From assembly GCF_044465595.1 (NCBI RefSeq), contig NZ_JBITLV010000004.1, forward strand, positions 460,987 through 524,986: a stretch of 64,000 nucleotides of DNA, written 5' to 3'. Under the pieces are notes generated by a model. That model had not been told where the DNA came from. It made no database searches and saw only the letters and a list, made by a program, of their open reading frames with translations. The stretch is from Spongisporangium articulatum. GTDB lineage: Bacteria > Actinomycetota > Actinomycetes > Actinomycetales > Kineosporiaceae. A program made the translations under genes and the position numbers. The stretch's first letter is position 1, and every line of letters begins with the position of its first letter. This document shows, piece after piece, positions 57,585 to 64,000 of this stretch.

Positions 57585-57663
57585 TCATGCAGAAACCTCG
57601 CGCTCCGCCTTGGAGCGCGAGGTTTCTGCATGACCGGCGCGAGGTTTCTGCATGATCAACTTC
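57577..57663. repeat. TGATCATGC-type palindrome, copy 5 (convergent genes)
   Basis: Arms 57577-57601 and 57639-57663, perfect 25 bp with core TGATCATGCAGAAACCTCGC, the same core as copy 1. Between them is an extra partial right arm (GAGGTTTCTGCATGA near 57619) and an inner hairpin CGCGCTCC / GGAGCGCG. The thioesterase stop is in the left arm; the small membrane-protein gene on the other strand ends 7 bp beyond the right arm. Confidence 0.85.
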
Positions 57664-57670
57664 GGAGGGG

Positions 57671-57787
57671 TCAGAGGATGCGGTCGCGGTAGGTGGCGCG
57701 GTCGCTGAGTCGCCGGCTGTCGGTGCCGAAGTGCCCGGCGAGGGTCGAGAACAGGACGATGGCGGCGAGGATCACGATGATTTCCAT
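57671..57787 (-). CDS. 38-aa single-helix membrane protein
   Basis: Short ORF from ATG 57787, starting MEIIVILAAIVLFSTLAGHF (one membrane helix) and ending in a charged tail RRLSDRATYRDRIL. No recognised family. Divergent from the GlxA-type regulator gene, with which it shares a palindrome-rich control region. Coding is supported by its placement between a convergent terminator-like palindrome and a divergent promoter. Confidence 0.55.
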   Translation of the reverse strand: MEIIVILAAIVLFSTLAGHFGTDSRRLSDRATYRDRIL

Positions 57788-57810
57788 GGCAAGAATTCTG
57801 CGCTGAGTCA

Positions 57811-57859
57811 TTTCCCGCCACCAGTGGCAGAAAAGACATAGTCCATCGACTTTCCGCCA
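57811..57859. promoter_or_regulatory. three TTTCCCGCCA / TGGCAGAAA half-sites, likely GlxA-family operator
   Basis: TTTCCCGCCA (57811-57820), TGGCAGAAAA (57825-57834) and TTTCCGCCA (57851-57859) are alternating inverted half-sites in the short divergent region between the small membrane protein and the GlxA-type regulator. Autoregulation and control of the small gene are inferred. Confidence 0.5.
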
Positions 57860-57882
57860 TGACTGTGCGCATACTGAGCGGC

Positions 57883-58884
57883 ATGGACACCGGTGACCCC
57901 AGCAGGCCCGCCCTGCGGTCCGTTGCGGTCGTGATCGACCACGGCGTCTCGATGTTCGAGCTGGCCATCCCGTGCGAGGTGTTCGGCATCGACCGCTCGG
58001 CCGACGGCATCCCGCCCTTCGAGTTCTCGATCTGCTCGCCGACGCCGGGGCCGGTCCGCACGTCCATCGGGTTCCACATCGTCGCCACGCACGACCTGTC
58101 TGCGCTGGAGACGGCCGACCTGGTGATCGTCCCGCCGCTCGGGGTGAACGAGCCCGAGGACGCGTGCAGTTCGCCCCAGGCGTCCCCCGAGGTCAACGAG
58201 GCGCTGAGCCGGGTGCTGCAGCGTGGGGGCCGGGTGGCCTCGCTCTGCTCGGGAGCGTTCATCCTCGCCCGCGCCGGCCTGCTCGACGGGCGCCGCGCGA
58301 CCACCCACTGGTTCCACGCCGACGCCTTCGCCGACGAGTTCCCGCACGTCGAACTGGAGTGCGACGTCCTCTACGTGGAGGACGGGCCGGTGGTGACCAG
58401 CGCCGGGACCGCCGCGGGCATCGACATGTGCCTGCACCTGGTCCGCCAGGCGCACGGCGCGGAGGCGGCCAACGGCATCGCCCGGCGCATGGTGGTGCCG
58501 CCGCAGCGCGACGGCGGGCAGGCCCAGTTCGTCCGGACGCCGGTCCGCGAGGCGCCCGCGCGCACGCTCGCCCCGGTGCTCGACTGGGCCCGTGGTCGGC
58601 TGCACGAGGACCTGTCGGTCACGCGGCTGGCCCGCCAGGCCGTCATGTCGGAGCGCACGTTCGCGCGTCGGTTCCGGGACGAGACCGGGACGACGCCGCA
58701 CCAGTGGGTGCAGCGCGAGCGGATCGCGCTGGCCGAACAGCTGCTCGAAGGGGGCGACCTGGCCATCGAGGAGGTGGCCCGGCGCAGCGGCTTCGCCTCG
58801 GCCGCGATGCTGCGTCACCACTTCGGGCGGCGCCGGCGCACCACGCCGGGCGCGTACCGACGCACGTTTTCGACGTCCGCGTAA
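57883..58884 (+). CDS. GlxA-type regulator (DJ-1/PfpI plus AraC domain)
   Basis: Regulator of 333 residues. The DJ-1/PfpI-like half (about 10-185) has VVIDHGVSMFELAIPCEVFG and the elbow ASLCSGAFILARAGLLDG; the AraC half (about 215-325) has LARQAVMSERTFARRF and IEEVARRSGFASAAMLRHHF. ATG 57883 lies 7 nt after CATACT (57870-57875) and is preferred to ATG 57859. These proteins sense small metabolites with the DJ-1 half. Divergent from a 38-aa membrane protein. Confidence 0.88.
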   Translation: MDTGDPSRPALRSVAVVIDHGVSMFELAIPCEVFGIDRSADGIPPFEFSICSPTPGPVRTSIGFHIVATHDLSALETADLVIVPPLGVNEPEDACSSPQASPEVNEALSRVLQRGGRVASLCSGAFILARAGLLDGRRATTHWFHADAFADEFPHVELECDVLYVEDGPVVTSAGTAAGIDMCLHLVRQAHGAEAANGIARRMVVPPQRDGGQAQFVRTPVREAPARTLAPVLDWARGRLHEDLSVTRLARQAVMSERTFARRFRDETGTTPHQWVQRERIALAEQLLEGGDLAIEEVARRSGFASAAMLRHHFGRRRRTTPGAYRRTFSTSA

Positions 58885-58903
58885 ACATCGGGAACAAAGC
58901 GAC

Positions 58904-58943
58904 GTCAAGCGCTTGACTCGGCCGCGTATGCATTCGGTAGGTT
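58904..58943 (+). promoter_or_regulatory. promoter with palindromic operator before the metallophosphoesterase operon
   Basis: Perfect 14-bp palindrome GTCAAGCGCTTGAC (58904-58917) overlaps -35 TTGACT (58913-58918); -10 TAGGTT (58938-58943), spacer 19 bp. A dimeric repressor on the palindrome would block the -35. Confidence 0.5.
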
Positions 58944-58980
58944 CACCACTCGAGCGGGGGGCCCGAGACGAGGAGGCGGC

Positions 58981-59937
58981 GTGCGGATCTTCTTCGCCTC
59001 CGACGTGCACGGCTCCGAGACCTGTTTCCGCAAGTTGGTCAACGCCGGGGCGTTCTACGGCGTCGACTACCTGATCATGGGCGGCGACCTGGCCGGCAAG
59101 GAGCTGGTGCCCGTCGTCCGGAGCGGGCCGGGGGCCGCGTCCGGCTGGCGGGCGACCTTCCGCGGCGGTTCGTTCGCCCTCGAGACCGACGCCGAGGCGG
59201 CCGAGTTCGAGCGCCGCGTGGCCACGGTCGGCGCCTACACGCTGCGTACCGACGAGGAGTTCGTCCGGCAGCTGCGCGACGACCAGGAGCTGGTCGAGGA
59301 GACCCTGCACCGGCTGGTGCTGGACCGCACCGAGCAGTGGGTGGCGCTGGCCGCCGAGCGGTTGCGCGGCTCGGGTCGGCGGTTGCTGATCGGGCTCGGC
59401 AACGACGACTACGACGACATGGTGCCGTACCTCGACCAGGACGGCCTCGACTGCGTCGGTTACGCCCACGACGGGCTGCTCGAGCTCGACGGCGGGTTCA
59501 CGCTCGCGTCCCTGGGCTGGAGCAACGTCACGCCGTGGCGCACCCACCGCGAGCTGACCGAGGTCGAGCTGGAGGAGAGGCTGACCGAACTGGAGGCCTC
59601 GACCGACCCGGCCCGGACGATCTTCAACGTGCACGTGCCGCCCTACGGCTCGGGTCTCGACGAGGCGCCGCGGCTCGGTGATGATCTCCGGGTCCAGCTG
59701 GTCGGCGGCCAGCCGGACCTGGTGCCCGTAGGGTCCACCGCAGTGGCCCGGGGCATCGCTGCGTACCAACCCCTGCTCAGCCTGCACGGACACATCCACG
59801 AGGGCCGGGGCGTCGTGAAGACCGGCCGCACCACCGTCGTCAACCCCGGTAGCGAGTACGACCAGGCGTCGCTGCTCGGGGCCCTCCTCGAGGTCAAGCC
59901 TGGCAAGGTCAAGCGCTGCCAGCTCGTCACCGGTTGA
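58981..59937 (+). CDS. calcineurin-like metallophosphoesterase
   Basis: Two-metal phosphoesterase of 318 residues from GTG 58981 with GAGGAGG about 5 nt upstream. Metal motifs are FASDVHG, IMGGDLAGK, GLGNDDYDD (in place of GNHD), FNVHVPPYG and LHGHIHEG. No signal peptide. It is first in a run of five same-strand genes (40 bp to the next). Substrate could be a nucleotide, phospholipid or protein phosphate. Confidence 0.87.
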   Translation: MRIFFASDVHGSETCFRKLVNAGAFYGVDYLIMGGDLAGKELVPVVRSGPGAASGWRATFRGGSFALETDAEAAEFERRVATVGAYTLRTDEEFVRQLRDDQELVEETLHRLVLDRTEQWVALAAERLRGSGRRLLIGLGNDDYDDMVPYLDQDGLDCVGYAHDGLLELDGGFTLASLGWSNVTPWRTHRELTEVELEERLTELEASTDPARTIFNVHVPPYGSGLDEAPRLGDDLRVQLVGGQPDLVPVGSTAVARGIAAYQPLLSLHGHIHEGRGVVKTGRTTVVNPGSEYDQASLLGALLEVKPGKVKRCQLVTG

Positions 59938-59976
59938 ATCCCTCACCCGACGCCCGTCCGCACGGAGGTAGAGACG

Positions 59977-61584
59977 ATGTCCCTCGACCAGACCTTCGCC
60001 CGCCGCTCCTCGGGGCTCGTGCGGGCGGCCTCGACCTTCGACGCCTCCCTGGTGAACCTCTACGTCGCCACGTTCCCGATCATGGTCTCGTTCCTGCTCG
60101 GCATCGTGCTGCCCTGGTACCCGGGGGCGAACCTCTACCTGACCCTGCTGATCGGTTTCGCGCTGGCGCTGCCGATCCTGCTGTCCTACGCGGTGGCCAG
60201 CTCCGTGATGCGCCGCAGCGGGGGCGACTACGTCTTCATCAGCCGGCTGATCCACCCGGCGCTGGGCTTCGCCGCCAACTTCGTCTTCGTACTGTTCCAG
60301 GTCGTCTTCCTGACCTCGGCCGGCTACTACTTCTGCCGGTGGTGCCTGGCCCCGCTGGCTCGGATCGTCGGCGTCGAGACCGGCAGCACCGGCCTGCTCG
60401 ACCTCGCGAACACCCTGACCGAACCGGACGCCGTCTTCGTGGTCAGCGAGGTCTTCGTGCTCGGCTTCGGGGCCCTGTTCGTGCTGCGCACCACCCGGTC
60501 GGTGCTGAAGATCTTCCGGTACACGCTGCCGCTGAGCGCACTGGGTCTGCTGGCCTTCGCGGTCGCGCTGCTCATTCATTCGAAGTCGGGGCTGCAGGCC
60601 AACTTCGACGCCTACGTCGCCGGGGCTCGCGGGGCGGACGACGCCGCCGCGGTGGCCGCGAGATCGGCCGCCGACGCCGGGTTCTCGGCTTCCCCGACGT
60701 TCTCCTGGTCGGCCACGGTCCTGGCCATCACCTGGCCCGCGTTCTCCCTGCCGTACTACCTGGGCTCGGCGTACTTCGCCGGTGAGGTGCGCTCCGGCAA
60801 GCGCGCGCAGCTGCTGGCCGGCCCGCTCACGGCGGTGGTCGCGGTGGTCGGGTCGCTGGTCCTCGTGGCGCTCAGCCTCGGCCGGCTCGGACCGGACTTC
60901 CTCGGGGCCACGCAGGCCGCGGACTACCCCGTGACGATGGGGATACCCGGGCCTCCGACGTACATGGAGGTCGTGGCCGGATCGTCCGGCAACGTGGTGC
61001 TCGGCGTGCTGATCCTGATCGGGTTCGGCTCGTGGCTGATCCCGACCGTCCCGATGTCGCTGCTGATCATGACCCGGTGCATGCTCGGCTGGTCGATGGA
61101 CCGGGTCGCCCCCGACGCGCTGTCGAGGGTGAGTACCCGCACGAACTCGCCGTACGTGGCGGTGCTCGTAGTCACGGCGATCTCCGCGGTGGTCTCGTGG
61201 TTCTGGGCCTACACCACCTTCTTCACCGTGGTCGTCGGCGCGTTCGCCCAGGTGATCACCCTCGGTCTGGGCTGCCTGGCCGCGTCCCTGCTGCCCTACC
61301 GGTACCCGGACCAGTACGAGACCGCACCGCTGCGAGGCCGTTTCGCCCGGGTCCCGTGGCTGACCTGGATCGGCGGGCTCGGCGCGGTGGCGGCCCTGCT
61401 GATCGTGTGGAACTTCGCGCGCGACCCCTTCTCCGGGGTGAACGTCGACGCCAGCCCGGAGATGTTCTGGTTCAGCCTCGCGATGTTCCCGCTCGGCGTC
61501 GTCCTGTACTACGTGGCGGTCGGCGTCCGCCGGGCGCAGGGCCACGACCTCTCGCTGGCCTTCCGCGAGATCCCGCCGGACTGA
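59977..61584 (+). CDS. APC-type amino acid/amine permease
   Basis: Permease of 535 residues with about 12 hydrophobic helices; GGAGGT lies about 10 nt before ATG 59977. Recognisable blocks are ALPILLSYAVASSVMRRSGGDYVFISR and NTLTEPDAVFVV, with the glycine-rich first helices of the APC superfamily in a shortened form; helices 8-9 include STRTNSPYVAVLVV, a common APC stretch. Substrate unknown. Its stop overlaps the next start (TGATG), so it is co-translated with the nucleotidyltransferase. Confidence 0.75.
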   Translation: MSLDQTFARRSSGLVRAASTFDASLVNLYVATFPIMVSFLLGIVLPWYPGANLYLTLLIGFALALPILLSYAVASSVMRRSGGDYVFISRLIHPALGFAANFVFVLFQVVFLTSAGYYFCRWCLAPLARIVGVETGSTGLLDLANTLTEPDAVFVVSEVFVLGFGALFVLRTTRSVLKIFRYTLPLSALGLLAFAVALLIHSKSGLQANFDAYVAGARGADDAAAVAARSAADAGFSASPTFSWSATVLAITWPAFSLPYYLGSAYFAGEVRSGKRAQLLAGPLTAVVAVVGSLVLVALSLGRLGPDFLGATQAADYPVTMGIPGPPTYMEVVAGSSGNVVLGVLILIGFGSWLIPTVPMSLLIMTRCMLGWSMDRVAPDALSRVSTRTNSPYVAVLVVTAISAVVSWFWAYTTFFTVVVGAFAQVITLGLGCLAASLLPYRYPDQYETAPLRGRFARVPWLTWIGGLGAVAALLIVWNFARDPFSGVNVDASPEMFWFSLAMFPLGVVLYYVAVGVRRAQGHDLSLAFREIPPD

Positions 61585-62267
61585 TGGGAACCGCGCGGGC
61601 CGCACGGGCCGACGAACTGGTGACGGCGGCCGCGGCCGCCGGGGTGCCCCTGGCCGCCCTGGGCGGCGCCGCGGTGCAGCTGCTGTGCGCCTCCGCGCGC
61701 CCCGCCGGCGCGCACCACCGGGCGATCGCCGACGTCGACGTGGCCACGACGTCCCGGGCCCGCCCGGCGGTCGACGGCCTGGCCCGCGAGCTCGGCTACG
61801 CCCCCGACGAGCCGTTCAACCGGGCTCACGGCGCCGAGCGGATGCGCTATCTCGACGCCGACGGATCGCACCTCGACGTGTTCGTCGACGAGCTGAGACT
61901 GTGCCACCTGGTCCGCTGGGGCACCTCCCTCAAGGCGGGGGAGGCGACGCTGCCGATGCGGTGGCTGCTGCTGACCAAGCTGCAGATCGTGCGGGCCGAG
62001 CCGAAGGACCTCGGTGACCTGGCCGCGCTGCTGGACGACCGGTGGGACGACGTCCTGGCCGCCGGGGGCGACCTCGACCACCGCCTGCGGCGGGACTGGG
62101 GACTGCTGCGGACGGCGTCCGCCAACCTCGAGCGGCTGACTCCCGGGAGTTCCCGCGCCGCAGAGCTTCTGGGCCGCTGGCAGGCGCTGCCCCTCACGCC
62201 GGCGGCGCGCCTGCGGGGGCTCGTCGGCGAGCGGGTGCGTTGGTACGACGAACCCGAGGAGGTCTGA
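61584..62267 (+). CDS. nucleotidyltransferase-like protein
   Basis: Protein of 227 residues from ATG 61584. DVDVATTSRARP and HLDVFVDELRL supply the acidic residues of the NTase fold (DxD, then a third Asp); LAALGGAAVQLL replaces the usual GS loop. WLLLTKLQIVRAEPKDLGDLAAL resembles MNT/AbiEii-type helical ends. Start overlaps the permease stop and its own stop overlaps the next start (both TGATG). It could modify a small molecule or RNA, or be one half of an antitoxin-like pair. Confidence 0.7.
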   Translation: MGTARAARADELVTAAAAAGVPLAALGGAAVQLLCASARPAGAHHRAIADVDVATTSRARPAVDGLARELGYAPDEPFNRAHGAERMRYLDADGSHLDVFVDELRLCHLVRWGTSLKAGEATLPMRWLLLTKLQIVRAEPKDLGDLAALLDDRWDDVLAAGGDLDHRLRRDWGLLRTASANLERLTPGSSRAAELLGRWQALPLTPAARLRGLVGERVRWYDEPEEV

Positions 62268-62734
62268 TGACGCTGGGCACCCGTGAGGTGATCGACGCGA
62301 TCTTCGCCGACGCGGCGACCGGTGACGTCGCGGACGTGATGCGCTGGTGGCACCCCGACGGCGTCCTGGAGGACGTCACGCTGGCCCGGGCCTACCGCGG
62401 GCACGACGAGATCGCCGACTACCTGACCATGTACTACGCGGCCCTGCCCGACGTCGTCTACGAGCCGGTGCGGCTGGTCGTGGAGGGGCCGACCGCGGTC
62501 GTGGAGTGGGCCCAGCCCGCCGTGGTCAGCGGCACCTTCGACGGCGTCCCGGCCGACGGGCGCCGGCTGTACCTGCACGCGGTCGACGTCTTCCACGTGG
62601 TCGACGGGCTGATCGTGCACGAGTCGTCCTGGTACGGCGACGGCTGGCTGAGGCAGCGGCTCGAGGGTGCGACCATGCTGCCCGACCCGCTGCCGTTGAC
62701 CCCGCCGGCCGCCGGCCCCGGGGTGAGATTCTGA
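62267..62734 (+). CDS. NTF2/SnoaL-like protein
   Basis: Alpha+beta cone-fold protein of 155 residues: GDVADVMRWWHPDGVLEDV, YRGHDEIADYLTMYYAALPD and ADGRRLYLHAVDVFHVVDGLI are the standard blocks of SnoaL-like polyketide cyclase/steroid isomerase families. Overlapping start TGATG with the nucleotidyltransferase gene. Typical roles are isomerisation or small-molecule binding; here probably within the permease operon pathway. Confidence 0.8.
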   Translation: MTLGTREVIDAIFADAATGDVADVMRWWHPDGVLEDVTLARAYRGHDEIADYLTMYYAALPDVVYEPVRLVVEGPTAVVEWAQPAVVSGTFDGVPADGRRLYLHAVDVFHVVDGLIVHESSWYGDGWLRQRLEGATMLPDPLPLTPPAAGPGVRF

Positions 62735-62753
62735 TCGCCAGAAGGGTTTTCGC

Positions 62754-63911
62754 ATGTCGTCACGTATCGAGTGGGTGGGCCGCAACTGCCGCCTGCTGGC
62801 CGGCATCCGCGCCGAGTTCGAGACCCGGCGCCCGTTGGCGGGGCTCACGATCGGCACCGGCATCCACCTGGAGCCCAAGACCGTCGCGCTGCTGCTCACC
62901 CTGGCCGCGGGCGGGGCGCGGGTGGTCGCGACGGGCAATCTGAACAGCACGCAGCCGGACGCCGTCGAACACCTGCGCGCGCACGGCGTCGAGGTGATCG
63001 GCGGCCCGACCACCGACGCCGACGAGCACGACCGGAACCTGCGGGCCGTGCTCGCGGCCCGCCCGCAGTTGATCCTCGACAACGGCGGCGACCTGTTCGC
63101 CCGCTACCTGGAGGAGCCCTACGACGGCCTGCTGGGCGGCACCGAGGAGACCACGTCGGGCCGGGCCCGGCTCGAACCGCTGCGCGCCGCTCTGGGCCGC
63201 CCGGTCCTCGTGATCAACGACAGCCCCATCAAGCAGTTCGCCGAGAACGAGCACGCCGTCGGCCAGAGCGTCGTCGAGTCGTTCCTGCGGATCACCAACC
63301 GGATCACCAACGGGACGCGCGTCACCGTCCTCGGCTACGGGGCCTGCGGGCGCGGGGTGGCGGCCTGCTTCCGCAACGCCTTCGCGACCGTCGCCGTCGT
63401 CGACATCGACCCGGTCACGAGCCTGCGGGCCAACCTCGACGGGTTCGCGGTCCCGGCCCGCGACGTCGCGCTGGGCGGCGCCGACGTCGTCGTGACGGTC
63501 ACCGGCGCCCCGGACGTCGTCACCGAGAAGGACCTCGACCTGCTGAAGGACGGGGCGATCCTGCTCAACGCCGGGCACTTCCCGACCGAGATCGCCGTCG
63601 CGCGGATCCGGCAGGACGCCCGGGTCACGGGGGTCGAGGAGGTCGTGGACGGCGTGAGCACGCTGCGCCTGGTCGACGGCCGGCAGGTGCACCTGCTGAC
63701 CGGCGGGCACATGGTGAACCTCGCCGGACCCCGACCCCTGGGCAACTCGATCGAGTCCATGGACCTCGGGTTCGCGCTCCAGGCGCGGTGTCTCGAGGCA
63801 GTGGCCCGGGGAGACGTTGCCCCGCAGTCCGTCGTCGTGCCCGTGCCGGTGGCGATCGACCGGCAGGTCGCGCAGGCCTACCTGGCCCTGCACGAACCGA
63901 CCGCTGCCTAG
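62754..63911 (+). CDS. adenosylhomocysteinase-like protein, shortened
   Basis: NAD-dependent SAH-hydrolase family protein of 385 residues (typical enzymes are 430-490). AGAAGGG lies 8 nt before ATG 62754. The NAD loop is VLGYGACGRGVA. N-terminal substrate blocks are altered: GIHLEPKTV (His kept), GNLNSTQPDAV (TQD Asp lost), and INDSPIKQFAENEHAVGQ (Lys kept, Asp replaced). The C-terminal DHYRY tail is absent. It may act on a related homocysteine conjugate or be regulatory; standard SAH hydrolysis is uncertain. Last gene of the five-gene run. Confidence 0.75.
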   Translation: MSSRIEWVGRNCRLLAGIRAEFETRRPLAGLTIGTGIHLEPKTVALLLTLAAGGARVVATGNLNSTQPDAVEHLRAHGVEVIGGPTTDADEHDRNLRAVLAARPQLILDNGGDLFARYLEEPYDGLLGGTEETTSGRARLEPLRAALGRPVLVINDSPIKQFAENEHAVGQSVVESFLRITNRITNGTRVTVLGYGACGRGVAACFRNAFATVAVVDIDPVTSLRANLDGFAVPARDVALGGADVVVTVTGAPDVVTEKDLDLLKDGAILLNAGHFPTEIAVARIRQDARVTGVEEVVDGVSTLRLVDGRQVHLLTGGHMVNLAGPRPLGNSIESMDLGFALQARCLEAVARGDVAPQSVVVPVPVAIDRQVAQAYLALHEPTAA

Positions 63912-64000
63912 GTGTAACCGGCCAGGACGTTGGTGACGGTCGGCGCGGCAGCTTGATCACGTAGTGAGACCTCCGGTGCGGTGGTGATTGCGAAGTCAGT
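63912..64000. other. right edge, no gene seen
   Basis: 89 bp after the adenosylhomocysteinase-like gene contain no ORF, hairpin or promoter I can support. Confidence 0.6.

Noticed and set aside
57808..61605. 1265-codon minus-strand ORF
   Set aside because: It spans the antisense of three well-supported genes with typical shadow composition.

Overview
The window is a stretch of a high-GC actinobacterial chromosome. Markers for this are WhiB7, a sigma-R/RsrA pair of the mycothiol-using type, UPF0182, PPA1309, DUF5679, the 24-residue ribosomal protein bL37, frequent GTG starts, and many start codons placed 6-8 nt after a TANNNT box (leaderless transcription). The genus cannot be told from the sequence. 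Two segments keep gene sets that, from general knowledge, also lie close together in other Actinomycetia such as Mycobacterium: whiB7 / ABC1 kinase / PDZ-Lon protease / UPF0182, and biotin carrier / rsrA / sigR / SRAP / aroA / rsgA.

Layout. 1-4.65 kb: an operon of an FtsK/SpoIIIE ATPase (cut by the left edge) with five small helical or membrane proteins; it looks like an uncharacterised FtsK-centred, type VII secretion-like system. 4.78-5.57 kb: whiB7 with promoter, 72-codon leader ORF and attenuator-like terminator. 5.7-19.9 kb: conserved core (phosphodiesterase, MFS, ABC1 kinase, ThiF-like E1, DUF5679, SprT/YgjP-type peptidase, Nudix, DUF2342, PDZ-Lon protease, PPA1309, UPF0182). 20.05 kb: initiator tRNA-Met, followed to about 25.9 kb by a decayed integrated element of lower GC. 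It holds a membrane protein with a receiver-like protein, a frameshifted tyrosine integrase, an excisionase, a 5'-truncated DUF3631 replication gene, a relic of a second integrase, and an AAA ATPase-TOPRIM/DUF4435 protein that is a candidate anti-phage gene.

26.3-47.4 kb is accessory metabolism and membrane functions: a condensation-like acyltransferase, a small bicistron, a DHA2-type exporter, DUF2254, dienelactone hydrolase, an OafA-type acyltransferase, a two-gene molybdenum hydroxylase, a GGDEF-EAL protein, an aldo/keto reductase, a secreted lipase, a sugar-phosphate isomerase-like protein, TetR and Rrf2 regulators, and TerC. 47.4-57.6 kb returns to core genes: hisN-like, rsgA, aroA, DoxX, SRAP, sigR-rsrA, bL37, a biotin carrier, a lone PilT-like ATPase and a thioesterase. 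57.7-63.9 kb has a GlxA-type regulator and an operon of metallophosphoesterase, APC permease, nucleotidyltransferase, NTF2-like protein and an adenosylhomocysteinase-like protein.

Four large palindromes and one half copy built around TGATCATGC lie between convergent genes. In most cases the palindrome itself carries the stop codons of the flanking genes. They look like a dispersed family of bidirectional terminators. A structurally similar but unrelated palindrome lies at 8.9 kb, and a MITE-like inverted-repeat element at 53.5 kb.
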